Assembly: GCF_026625765.1 (NCBI RefSeq)
Contig: NZ_CP113062.1
Span: 1,054,001-1,118,000 of the forward strand
Reading direction: 5' to 3'
Length of the DNA: 64,000 bases
Source of the DNA: Frigoribacterium sp. SL97
GTDB lineage: Bacteria > Actinomycetota > Actinomycetes > Actinomycetales > Microbacteriaceae
The notes below the pieces were generated by a model. That model searched no databases. It was not told the DNA's origin and saw only the letters and a program-made list of their open reading frames with translations. Of this stretch, positions 41,714-49,674 are shown in pieces; position 1 is the stretch's first letter; the number at the start of each line of letters is the position of its first letter. A program made the position numbers and the translations under genes.

Positions 41714-42211
41714 TCAGCCGATCGGCTGCAGCGAGTGGAAGGCGGTGCCGTGGTAGACGAGCGGCGCCGCCGTGTCGTCGACCCGGGCGCCGAGCACCTG
41801 CAGGATGACCACGACGTGGTCGCCGGCGGGCACCTCGCGGTGCACCACGCACTCGAGCCGCAGCGGGGTGCCCGACACCAGGACGGCCCCGTCGTCGGTG
41901 ACGACGTGGTCGACGCCGGCGAACCGGGCGGCCCGCGTGCGCGACGAGAGCTGACGGCAGAGCAGGCCCTGGTCGGCGGCGAGCACCGAGACGCCGAGGC
42001 GCGGCGCCGTGCGCAGGCGGGCCCAGGTCGCCGAGTCCTGACGCGCGGAGAACGTCACCATCGGCGGGTCGAACGAGGCCCCGACCGTGAAGCTCGAGAC
42101 GACCATGCCGTCCGGGCCGTCGACCCCGGTGGCGGCGAGCGCGGCGACCCCGCTCGGGAAGGCGGCGAACGCCGAGCGTTCGACCGGGTCGAGCGACGTG
42201 GTGCGGGTCAT
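41714..42211 (-). CDS. Flavin reductase family protein
   Basis: A 165-residue FMN-binding split-barrel protein of the flavin reductase group (as in HpaC/two-component monooxygenase reductases). Motifs: FAAFPSGVAALAATG, GMVVSSFTVGASFDPPMVTFSARQDSATWARL, LSVLAADQGLLCRQLSS-like block, and the C-terminal GDHVVVILQVLGARV with YHGTAFHSL. It would reduce free flavin with NAD(P)H for a partner oxygenase, which is not encoded nearby. GGGAGC precedes the ATG at 42211. A perfect seven-base inverted repeat lies at 42233-42248. Confidence 0.85.
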   Translation of the reverse strand: MTRTTSLDPVERSAFAAFPSGVAALAATGVDGPDGMVVSSFTVGASFDPPMVTFSARQDSATWARLRTAPRLGVSVLAADQGLLCRQLSSRTRAARFAGVDHVVTDDGAVLVSGTPLRLECVVHREVPAGDHVVVILQVLGARVDDTAAPLVYHGTAFHSLQPIG

Positions 42212-42232
42212 CGGGGCTCCCGTCGAGAGATG

Positions 42233-42248
42233 TGAACCAGTTGGTTCA
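42233..42248 (-). promoter_or_regulatory. Operator-like inverted repeat upstream of the flavin reductase gene
   Basis: TGAACCA-GT-TGGTTCA: perfect seven-base arms with a two-base centre, just upstream of the ribosome site and close to the likely transcription start. Its size suits a TetR- or MarR-type dimer. No regulator gene is adjacent. Confidence 0.5.
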
Positions 42249-42556
42249 TCGCGACGTTAGCCGTCCGGTGTTTCATCCGGATTACGAGGTGTTCCAATCA
42301 CCTGGAAGTCACCCACCACCTCGGGCATCGTCCGAGGTACGGTGTAGTGCGCTCACCGGCTGGTTACCGGGGCGCCCGTTCCCGTCAAGCGGCCGACGAA
42401 CGCAGCGTGGTCTCCTGATCCGACTTCGTGAGGTCCTCGGCCGTGGGTCCGGTGGGCACGCCCTGGTCCGAGCTCCGCTCGTCGACCGGAGCGTGCCCTC
42501 TTCTCGTCCCGGCGGTCGTCGCGGACCGGGCGTCCTCGGGGTCGCGAGTCGCGCCT

Positions 42557-42651
42557 CCTCGTGCTTTACTTGAGGCCCCCTCACCTCGCGGAGGTTCAGG
42601 GCACGAGGCGGGGGACCGGCCGCGGGAGCGTCGTCGCGCTCCCGCGGCCGG
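42557..42651 (+). other. Branched hairpin element followed by a perfect terminator-like stem
   Basis: An outer stem CCTCGTGC/GCACGAGG (42557-42564 with 42601-42608) encloses two small hairpins, TGAGG-CCC-CCTCA (42571-42583) and ACCTC-GCG-GAGGT (42583-42595). Right after it, perfect 15-base arms (42616-42630, 42637-42651) form a terminator-like stem, 57 bases before the helicase ATG. The order fits an attenuator or a small RNA. No known riboswitch class was recognised. Confidence 0.5.
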
Positions 42652-42708
42652 ACGACCCGTCCGTGGTCGTCGCCGTCGGACCGGTGGATGGTGCAGGGTT
42701 GACTCATC

Positions 42709-45279
42709 ATGTCGCCCGCTCCCGTCGCCCCCCTCGCCGCCCTGCTCCCCTCGACGCCGGGCGCCGACTCGTACGACGCCGACGCGGCGTACACGGCCTT
42801 CGCCGAGTGGGCCGAGTCGCGGGGGCTGCCCCTCTACCCGGCCCAGGACGAAGCGATGATGGAGCTCGTCGGAGGCGCGTCGGTGATCCTCAGCACGCCG
42901 ACCGGCACGGGCAAGTCGCTCGTCGCGGCCGGCGCCCACTTCGTCGCCCTGAGCCAGGGCGGGCGGTCGTACTACACGGCCCCGATCAAGGCCCTGGTCA
43001 GCGAGAAGTTCTTCGCGTTGGTCGAGCTCTTCGGGCCCGAGAACGTCGGCATGGTGACCGGCGACTCGTCGGTGAACTCCGACGCGCCGATCATCTGCTG
43101 CACGGCCGAGATCCTCGCGAACCTGGCCCTGCGGCACGGGGCCGACGCCGCCGTCGACCAGGTCGTGATGGACGAGTTCCACTTCTACGGCGACCAGTCT
43201 CGCGGCTGGGCCTGGCAGGTGCCGCTGTTGCTGCTGCCGCGTGCGCAGTTCCTGCTGATGTCGGCGACGCTGGGTGACGTCACCCGCATCACCGACGACC
43301 TCGCACGGCGCACCGGTCGGCCCGTGGCTCGGGTCACGGGCGTCGAGCGTCCCGTGCCGCTGCACTACTTCTACGCGCAGACGCCCGTGCAGGAGACGGT
43401 CGAAGAACTGCTCTCGACCGGCGAGGCGCCCGTCTACGTCGTGCACTTCTCCCAGGCCGCGGCGCTCGAGCGGGCGCAGGCGCTGTCGAGCATCAAGGTC
43501 GCCAGCCGCGAGCAGCGCGACGAGATCGCCGAACTGATCGGCGGTTTCCGGTTCAGCACCGGGTTCGGCAAGACCCTCAACCGCCTGGTGCGCTCGGGCA
43601 TCGGGGTGCACCACGCGGGCATGCTGCCCAAGTACCGTCGCCTCGTCGAGCAACTGGCGCAACGCGGCCTGCTGCGGGTCATCTGCGGCACGGACACGCT
43701 CGGCGTCGGCATCAACGTGCCGATCCGCACGGTGTTGCTGACGGCGCTGACCAAGTTCGACGGCACCCGCATGCGCCAGGTCAGCGCGCGAGAGTTCCAC
43801 CAGATCGCCGGGCGGGCCGGTCGCGCGGGCTACGACACCTCGGGCACGGTCACGCTCCAGGCGCCCGAGCACGAGATCGACAACCTCAAGCAGATCGAGC
43901 GGGCGGGCGACGACCCGAAGAAGAAGCGCAAGATCGTCCGCAAGAAGGCGCCCGACGGCTTCGTGTCCTGGGGCGAACCCAGCTTCACCAAGCTCATCGC
44001 CGCCGAGCCGGAGGCCCTGACCTCGCACATGCAGGTCACCCACGCCATGCTGCTCAACGTCATCGGGCGCGGCGGCGACGTCTTCGCCAACGTGCGCTCG
44101 CTGGTCTTCGACAACCACGAGCCCCTCGCCAAGCAGTACGCCATGGCCCGGCAGGCCATCTCGATCTACCGCACGCTGCGCACCGCCGAGGTCGTCGTAC
44201 AAGAGGCCTCGCCCGACGGAGGCGCTCCGACCATCCGCCTGACCGTCGACCTGCAGGCCAACTTCGCCCTCAACCAGCCATTGTCGCCCTTCGCCCTGGC
44301 GACCTTCGAGGTGCTCGACGTCGAGTCGCCCACCTACGCCCTCGACATGGTGTCCGTGGTCGAGGCGACCCTCGACGACCCCCGGCCGATCCTGTCGCAG
44401 CAGCAGTTCAAGGCCCGCGGCGAGGCCGTGGCCGCGATGAAGTCCGAGGGCATCGAGTACGACCAGCGCATGGAACTCCTCGAGGAGGTCACCTGGCCCA
44501 AGCCGCTCGACGAGTTGTTGACCGCCCTGTTCGAGACGTACGCGGCCTCGCAGCCCTGGATCGGCGACTTCGCGCTCAGCCCCAAGTCGGTCGTGCGCGA
44601 CCTGTACGAGCGCGCCATGACGTTCGGCGACTTCGTGGCCTTCTACGGGTTGGCCCGCTCCGAGGGGCTCGTGCTGCGCTACCTGTCCGACGCCTTCCGC
44701 GCGTTGCGGCAGACGGTGCCGGACGAGGCGAAGACCGACGAGCTGGTCGACGTCATCGAGTGGCTCGGCGAACTCGTCCGGCAGGTCGACTCCAGCCTGC
44801 TCGACGAGTGGGAAGAGATGGTGAACCCGAGCGAGCTCGAGGCCCACGACGAGATCGTGCCCCCGACGCTCCGCAACCTCACCGCCAACGCCCGGGCCTT
44901 CCGGATCATGGTGCGCAACGAGCTGTTCCGTCGCGTCGAACTCGCCGCCCGCGACGACGCGGACGCCCTCGGGGCCCTCGACGCGGGCTCGGGCTGGGAC
45001 GCCGACCGCTGGGGCGAGGCCCTCGACCGGTACTACGACGAGTACGACTCCATCGGCACGGACGCCGCGGCCCGGGGCCCACAGATGCTCCAGGTCGAGC
45101 AACTGCCCACGGTGTGGCGGGTGCGGCAGATCCTCGCCGACCCCGAGGGCGACCACGACTTCGGCATCTCGGCCGTGGTCGACCTCGCCTCGAGCGACGA
45201 GCGAGGCGAGGCCGTCGTGACCGTCACGGCCGTCGGGCCGGCCTCCGAGCGGAGCCGACCGTCACCCGTCGAGGGGTAA
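42709..45279 (+). CDS. Ski2-like DEAD/DEAH-box helicase (DUF3516)
   Basis: An 856-residue helicase. RecA-like domain 1 holds the Q-like region YPAQDEAMMEL, Walker A STPTGTGKS (about 65-73), TAPIKALVSEKF (Ia) and the DEFH box (VMDEFHFYGDQSRG) in place of DEAH. MSATLGD is motif III. Domain 2 has VYVVHFSQAAA, GVHHAGMLPKYRR, CGTDTLGVGINVP and QIAGRAGRAGYD (motif VI). The C-terminal half is DUF3516, actinobacteria-specific, helical. It probably unwinds RNA or DNA. ATG at 42709 lacks both a good Shine-Dalgarno sequence and a -10 box at leaderless distance. The upstream structured element may control it. Confidence 0.88.
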   Translation: MSPAPVAPLAALLPSTPGADSYDADAAYTAFAEWAESRGLPLYPAQDEAMMELVGGASVILSTPTGTGKSLVAAGAHFVALSQGGRSYYTAPIKALVSEKFFALVELFGPENVGMVTGDSSVNSDAPIICCTAEILANLALRHGADAAVDQVVMDEFHFYGDQSRGWAWQVPLLLLPRAQFLLMSATLGDVTRITDDLARRTGRPVARVTGVERPVPLHYFYAQTPVQETVEELLSTGEAPVYVVHFSQAAALERAQALSSIKVASREQRDEIAELIGGFRFSTGFGKTLNRLVRSGIGVHHAGMLPKYRRLVEQLAQRGLLRVICGTDTLGVGINVPIRTVLLTALTKFDGTRMRQVSAREFHQIAGRAGRAGYDTSGTVTLQAPEHEIDNLKQIERAGDDPKKKRKIVRKKAPDGFVSWGEPSFTKLIAAEPEALTSHMQVTHAMLLNVIGRGGDVFANVRSLVFDNHEPLAKQYAMARQAISIYRTLRTAEVVVQEASPDGGAPTIRLTVDLQANFALNQPLSPFALATFEVLDVESPTYALDMVSVVEATLDDPRPILSQQQFKARGEAVAAMKSEGIEYDQRMELLEEVTWPKPLDELLTALFETYAASQPWIGDFALSPKSVVRDLYERAMTFGDFVAFYGLARSEGLVLRYLSDAFRALRQTVPDEAKTDELVDVIEWLGELVRQVDSSLLDEWEEMVNPSELEAHDEIVPPTLRNLTANARAFRIMVRNELFRRVELAARDDADALGALDAGSGWDADRWGEALDRYYDEYDSIGTDAAARGPQMLQVEQLPTVWRVRQILADPEGDHDFGISAVVDLASSDERGEAVVTVTAVGPASERSRPSPVEG

Positions 45280-45348
45280 TCTCGTAGGGTCGCGCCCCAC
45301 CCCGGCAGCCGACCAGCTCCACCCGCGTTCCACCACGAAGAGGTCGCC

Positions 45349-46110
45349 ATGTCTCGTCTGTCCGGCAAAGTCGCCATCGTCACCGGGGCAGCCTCGGGCA
45401 TCGGCGAGGCGATCGTCCGCCGGTTCGCCGACGAGGGGGCCCGGGTCGTCGCGACCGACATCGTCGACGGGGCGGCCGTGGCCGCCGAGACGGGGGCCGA
45501 GTTCGTGCAGCACGACGTCGCCAACGGCGGCGACTGGAAGCGCGTCATGGACCGCATCGCCGAGCACTACGGCCGACTCGACGTGCTGGTCAACAACGCC
45601 GGCATCGTCTCGGGTCAGTCGATCGACGTCACCCAGCTCGAGAGCTGGAACCGCGTCTTCGCGGTCAACGTCACCGGCGTCATGCTCGGCACGCGCTTCG
45701 CCATCGAACAGATGCGCGCGAACCCCGACGGCGAGGGCGGGTCGATCATCAACCTGGCTCCGGCGACGTCCTTCCTCGGCTTCGGTGACGACGCGGCCTA
45801 CACGGCGAGCAAGCACGCGCTGGTCGGGCTCACCCGGTCGAGTGCCGCACACGCCGCCCAGGAGGGCTGGAACATCCGCATCAACTCGCTCCACCCCGGC
45901 CCGACCGACACCGCCCTGTTCCGCCGTCAGGTCGAGGCCCAGCCGCAGGTGCTCGACGCGTTCCGCGCCATGAGCCCGCGGGGTCGACTCGCCAAGCCCG
46001 ACGAGGTCGCCGGGCTCGCCCTGCACCTCGCGAGCGACGACTCGGCCTTCTCGACCGGCGCCCAGTTCGTCGTCGACGGCGGGCTGTCGAGCACGCACCC
46101 CTCGATGTAG
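45349..46110 (+). CDS. SDR family protein lacking the usual catalytic serine
   Basis: A 253-residue classical SDR by fold: TGAASGIGEAIV at the N-terminus, NNAGIVSG, YTASKHAL (catalytic Tyr and Lys), HPGPTDTALF and the ending FVVDGGLSS. The strand before the active site reads NLAPATSFLG, so the serine expected 13 residues before the Tyr is Pro. Nearby Thr or Ser could replace it, or the enzyme may be inactive or specialised. The substrate is unknown. AGAGG precedes the ATG at 45349. A TAGGGT box (about 45285-45290) could start a separate transcript after the helicase gene. Confidence 0.8.
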   Translation: MSRLSGKVAIVTGAASGIGEAIVRRFADEGARVVATDIVDGAAVAAETGAEFVQHDVANGGDWKRVMDRIAEHYGRLDVLVNNAGIVSGQSIDVTQLESWNRVFAVNVTGVMLGTRFAIEQMRANPDGEGGSIINLAPATSFLGFGDDAAYTASKHALVGLTRSSAAHAAQEGWNIRINSLHPGPTDTALFRRQVEAQPQVLDAFRAMSPRGRLAKPDEVAGLALHLASDDSAFSTGAQFVVDGGLSSTHPSM

Positions 46111-46147
46111 CCGCGCGGCGCGGCGCTGCTTGCCTTGCGCGGTGCGG

Positions 46148-46205
46148 CACCGCGACTCGTGCACGGCACCGCGTCTAGATCAGGTGCGGTGCCCGATTCG
46201 CGGTG
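46148..46205. repeat. Palindromic repeat, family A copy 2 (23-12-23)
   Basis: Arms 46148-46170 and 46183-46205 pair at 20 of 23 positions. The 12-base loop contains CTAG. Left arm, loop size and position past a stop codon match the copy at 17906-17963. It lies between the convergent SDR and RNase H genes. GGTGC repeats follow it. Confidence 0.75.
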
Positions 46206-46233
46206 CGGTGCGGTGCGGTGCGGGTGGGGCGCG

Positions 46234-46767
46234 TCAGAAGAGCGTCGCCGGAGGCGCGGGCGGGGTCGCCGGCGCCGCGATCGGGTCGGTCGTGGCGACC
46301 GGTGCCCCCGGCCAGCCGGGCCCGGACGGCACGTCGGTGCGGTTCTGGAACGCCGTGGCCGCGCCCCGGGCCCGCACGTCGGCCGCCTCGTTCATCTCGT
46401 GGCCGACGTGGCCGCGGACCCACTCGAAGCGCACCTTCCGCCCGGCCAGGGCGGCATCGAGCTCCTTGAGGATCTCGACGTTGAGCACGGGCTTGCCGTC
46501 GGCCTTCCGCCAGCCCTTGCGCTTCCAGCCGGGCATCCACTCGGTGCAGGCCTTGATCGTGTACTGGCTGTCGCACAGGATGTGCAGGTCGTCGTCGGTT
46601 CCGGCCGTGGCGCGCAGCAGCTCGAGCACGGCGGTGAGCTCGCCCTGGTTGTTGGTGGCACGCGGCCAGCCGCCGGCCGCCCACCGCTCGTCGTCGACGT
46701 ACCAGGCCCATCCGGCGGGACCGGGGTTGCCGAGGGCCGATCCGTCTGCTGCGGCGGTGATGGTCAT
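46234..46767 (-). CDS. Ribonuclease HI
   Basis: A 177-residue RNase H. The acidic residues are in place: Asp in TAAADGSALGNPGPAGWAW, Glu in NNQGELTAVLELL, Asp in HILCDSQYTI and the final Asp in NEAADVRA, plus the GHVGHEMNE His loop. It cleaves RNA in RNA-DNA hybrids. A Pro/Ala-rich tail of about 35 residues (from ATAFQNRTDVPSGPG onward) follows the domain. AAGGAG lies six bases before the ATG at 46767. Confidence 0.9.
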   Translation of the reverse strand: MTITAAADGSALGNPGPAGWAWYVDDERWAAGGWPRATNNQGELTAVLELLRATAGTDDDLHILCDSQYTIKACTEWMPGWKRKGWRKADGKPVLNVEILKELDAALAGRKVRFEWVRGHVGHEMNEAADVRARGAATAFQNRTDVPSGPGWPGAPVATTDPIAAPATPPAPPATLF

Positions 46768-46887
46768 GCGGGGTGCTCCTTGCGTCGACGGGTTGCCGGT
46801 CCACGGTAACGTGCCGGGCGCGACCGACCGGACCCGCGCCTCCTGCGGGGTGTCAGCGATCGCCCGGTGGGGTGGCGCCCGCCCGTG

Positions 46888-47718
46888 TCAGCCGTTGTGG
46901 TCGGGGTGCGACCCGGTGCGCTCGCCCGTCTCGATGCCCGCGACGGCGGCGAGGTCGCCGGCGTCGAGCTCGAAGCCGAAGACGTCGAGGTTGGCGCGGA
47001 TGCGCGACGGAGTGACCGACTTCGGGATCACGACGAGGCCCTGCTGCAGGTGCCAGCGGATCGTCACCTGGGCCGGGGTGACCCCGTGCTTCGCACCGAT
47101 GCGCACCAGGGCGGCGTTGTCCAGGATGCGCCCTCGCGCCAGCGGCGACCACGCCTCGGTGACGATGCCGTGGGTGGCGTCGAAGTCGCGCAGCTCGCGT
47201 TGCTGCAACCACGGGTGCGCCTCGACCTGGTTGATGGCCGGCACGACGTCGGTCTCGGCCATCAGGCGCTCGAGGTGCGCGATCTGGAAGTTGCTCACGC
47301 CGATCGAGAGCGCGCGGCCCTCGGCCCGGATCGTCTCGAGCGCGCGGTAGGTCTCGACGTACTTGTCCTGCCGCGGAGCCGGCCAGTGGATGAGGTAGAG
47401 GTCGACGTGGTCGGTGCCGAGCTTCGTCAGGCTCTCGTCGAACGAGCGGAGCGTCTCGTCGTAGCCGTGCGCGGTGTTCCAGACCTTGGTCGTGAGGAAC
47501 ACCTCGTCGCGCGGCACGCCCGAGGCCCGCAGGGCCCGGCCCACGCCCCGCTCGTTGGCGTAGAACTCGGCCGTGTCGAGGTGGCGGTACCCCTCGGCGA
47601 GGGCGGTCTCGACGACCCGCTCGGCCTCGTCGTCGGCGACCTTGTAGACGCCGAGGCCGAGCTGGGGGATCGTGCGGCCGTCGTTGAGGGTGATCTGGGG
47701 CACGTCGATGGAGGGCAT
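46888..47718 (-). CDS. Aldo/keto reductase (2,5-diketo-D-gluconate reductase type)
   Basis: A 276-residue NADPH-dependent aldo/keto reductase. The tetrad Asp-Tyr-Lys-His is visible: YRHLDTAEFYANE (Asp, Tyr), FLTTKVWN (Lys) and DLYLIHWP (His). The C-terminal cofactor region is VIPKSVTPSRIRANLDVF. Close to the DkgA/DkgB group; the natural substrate is unknown. ATG at 47718 is placed by a -10-like CAGAGT ending six bases upstream and by the family length. A longer open frame upstream has no family sequence. Confidence 0.86.
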   Translation of the reverse strand: MPSIDVPQITLNDGRTIPQLGLGVYKVADDEAERVVETALAEGYRHLDTAEFYANERGVGRALRASGVPRDEVFLTTKVWNTAHGYDETLRSFDESLTKLGTDHVDLYLIHWPAPRQDKYVETYRALETIRAEGRALSIGVSNFQIAHLERLMAETDVVPAINQVEAHPWLQQRELRDFDATHGIVTEAWSPLARGRILDNAALVRIGAKHGVTPAQVTIRWHLQQGLVVIPKSVTPSRIRANLDVFGFELDAGDLAAVAGIETGERTGSHPDHNG

Positions 47719-47824
47719 GCCCCAACTCTGCCAGCGACCGACCGACGCGTGTCGCACGCACCGGGCGACCGTCCGGTGAACGGTGCGCGCCGGGCCCGTC
47801 GACCGATGGACGAGGAGGCGCGGG

Positions 47825-49033
47825 TCAGCTCGTCTGGACCGGCACCGGTTCGGTGTCGGGCAGGGGGCTGGCGTCACGGCCGCGGAGGTCGGGCAGCGCC
47901 TTGTGGAACGCGGCCCCGACGATCATGCCGACGAAGGCGAAGCAGGCGGCGACGATGAGCCCGCCCTGGCCGCCGACGTGGTCGATCGCGAAGCCGGCGA
48001 TGGCCGAACCCAGGGCCGAGCCGATCAGCTGGCCGGTGCCGGCCCAGCCGTAGGCCTCGGCCGTGTCGCTGAACTTCACGCTCGACGAGACGATCGCGAA
48101 CATCACGGCCAGGGCGGGTGCGATGCCGACGCCCGCGATCAGCAGCGTGATGCTGATCGGCCAGAGGCCCGTCGCGAAGATCGCGAGGGTCATGCCCACG
48201 AACACGATGGCGATGCGGCGGGCGAGCGCCCACGGGCCGACCGGGACGTGCCCGAGGGCGAGACCGCCGACCAGCGACCCCGCGGCGAAGATCGCCAGGG
48301 CGATGCCCGAGTCGGCGCTCCCCTCGCCGAAGAGCGCGACGACGCCGGCCTCGACCGCGGCGCAGGCGCCGATGAGCAGGAACCCGGCGACGGTCGCGAG
48401 CAGCACGGTCGGCCGGGCCAGCACCTTGCCGAAGGCCCGCTTGCTGCGGGGGATGCGGACGCGTCCGACCTCGGGCGAGGCGATGAACCAGATGCCGCCG
48501 CCGACCAGGAACGCGGCCGCGAGCCAGATCGCCTCTCGCGTGCCGACCTGCGTGCCGACGAAGGTCGTGATGACCGGACCGGCGACCCAGATGATCTCTT
48601 GCGCGGACGCGTCGAGGGAGAAGAGGGGGGTGAGCTGGTTCGAGGTGACCATCTTCGGGTAGATGGTGCGGACGGCCGGCTGGACGGGAGGCACGCTGAG
48701 GCCCGTCACGAAGCCGAGCGCCATGAACACCGGCACCGAGAAGTCGTACAGGGTGAAGGTGACCATCGTGATGAGGCAGACCACCAGGGTCAGGGTGAGC
48801 ACGGGGCGCATCGCCCAGCGGCCCATCCACCGGCTGGTGAGCGGCCCCGAGATCGCCTGACCGATGCTCGTCGCCGCGAGGACGAGACCGGCCGCGGCGT
48901 ACGAGTGGTGGACGTGCTCGACGTGCAGCAGGAACGCGAGCGACAGCATGCCGAACGGGAAGCGCGCGGTCAGCTGGGCCGCGATGATGCGCGAGACGCC
49001 GGGCGTCTTCAGCAGGGTCGAATAGGTGCTCAC
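47825..49033 (-). CDS. MFS transporter
   Basis: A 402-residue major facilitator with 12 helices. The N-terminal region MSTYSTLLKTPGVSRIIAAQLTARFPFGMLSLAFLLHVE lacks a signal peptide. GLVLAATSIGQAISGPLTSRWMGRW is the loop 2-3 region, and a central loop (PRSKRAFGKVLARP) splits the halves. The type is common in actinobacteria with unknown substrate, probably an exporter. GTG at 49033 has TAGACT nine bases upstream and no Shine-Dalgarno sequence, so it may be nearly leaderless. Its divergent neighbour is the nrd operon. Confidence 0.78.
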   Translation of the reverse strand: MSTYSTLLKTPGVSRIIAAQLTARFPFGMLSLAFLLHVEHVHHSYAAAGLVLAATSIGQAISGPLTSRWMGRWAMRPVLTLTLVVCLITMVTFTLYDFSVPVFMALGFVTGLSVPPVQPAVRTIYPKMVTSNQLTPLFSLDASAQEIIWVAGPVITTFVGTQVGTREAIWLAAAFLVGGGIWFIASPEVGRVRIPRSKRAFGKVLARPTVLLATVAGFLLIGACAAVEAGVVALFGEGSADSGIALAIFAAGSLVGGLALGHVPVGPWALARRIAIVFVGMTLAIFATGLWPISITLLIAGVGIAPALAVMFAIVSSSVKFSDTAEAYGWAGTGQLIGSALGSAIAGFAIDHVGGQGGLIVAACFAFVGMIVGAAFHKALPDLRGRDASPLPDTEPVPVQTS

Positions 49034-49193
49034 GAGGGGACAAGTCTACGAGTGGGTCCGCGGTCCGCGACACGCCGTGGTCCCGAACTGGGGACATCCG
49101 TCGACGAGTGTCGGTGGTGGGGACGAACATGTGGAGAACGGCGCAGAACCGGGGAGAACCGCCCTCGTTCTGTGCAAAACGTGTGCGGTTCCC

Positions 49194-49202
49194 TGTGGAC
49201 AA
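49194..49202 (-). promoter_or_regulatory. DnaA box upstream of nrdH
   Basis: The minus strand reads TTGTCCACA, the actinobacterial DnaA box. A second site at 49130-49138 (TTCTCCACA on the minus strand) differs at one position. Together they suggest DnaA control of nrd transcription, as known for E. coli nrdAB. Confidence 0.6.
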
Positions 49203-49229
49203 CTCTGCGAGACGAACTACAGGCGTGTA

Positions 49230-49278
49230 ACACCGCATCTAGTTGTGGGGGCAACCCCGGGCCACTAGATGTAGTATC
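49230..49278 (+). promoter_or_regulatory. Paired NrdR boxes and -10 region of nrdHIEF
   Basis: Box 2 (49262-49278) has the palindromic core ACTA-GATG-TAGT. Box 1 (49230-49246) has ATC-TAGT in the matching half and a degenerate other half. The centres are about 32 bases apart, three helical turns, as in other NrdR pairs. The -10 hexamer TAGTAT (49272-49277) lies inside box 2, so NrdR binding would block the promoter. The leader to the nrdH ATG is about 80 bases. A GGGG-GCAA-CCCC mini-hairpin lies between the boxes. Confidence 0.7.
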
Positions 49279-49362
49279 GAGGAGTCGCCACGGGCACCAC
49301 GACCCGCAGGCTCACGAACCACCGATCCGGCCTCAGGGGCCGGCCAGAACACAGGGGATCCC

Positions 49363-49596
49363 ATGGCCATCACCGTCTACACCAAGCCGTCCTGCGTCCA
49401 GTGCACGGCCACCTACCGAGCCCTCGACAACAAGGGCATCGAGTACGACGTGCTCGACGTCACGGCCGACGACGCCGCCCTCGAGAAGGTCCGCGCCCTC
49501 GGCTACATGCAGGCCCCCGTGGTCATCGCCGACGACGACCACTGGAGCGGTTTCCGCCCCGACAAGATCGCCGCGCTGGCCGCCAAGGTCGACTAG
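49363..49596 (+). CDS. nrdH: Glutaredoxin-like NrdH
   Basis: A 77-residue electron donor of class Ib ribonucleotide reductase. The active site is CVQC (KPSCVQCTATYRALD), cis-Pro in MQAPVVIADDD and the NrdH ending WSGFRPDKIAAL. It is reduced by thioredoxin reductase and passes electrons to NrdE. AGGGGA precedes the ATG at 49363. First gene of nrdHIEF. Confidence 0.93.
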   Translation: MAITVYTKPSCVQCTATYRALDNKGIEYDVLDVTADDAALEKVRALGYMQAPVVIADDDHWSGFRPDKIAALAAKVD

Positions 49597-49674
49597 TCGA
49601 CCCGGCGCACAGCGCCCCACCAGTCGGATGACCCGGGGCTCGGGCCCACACCACGTCGGAGGCGAGGACTCGTC

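Larger units (their letters stand above)
42212..42708. other. 497-base gene-free region with operator and structured element
   Basis: No gene is supported. Starting from the left it holds the operator-like repeat 42233-42248, a minus-strand -10 candidate (TAACGT near 42255), a featureless middle, and a branched hairpin element with terminator (42557-42651). Confidence 0.5.

Noticed and set aside
42385..45156. A 923-codon minus-strand frame opposite the Ski2-like helicase gene
   Set aside because: Shadow frame without motifs; it also crosses the structured intergenic element.
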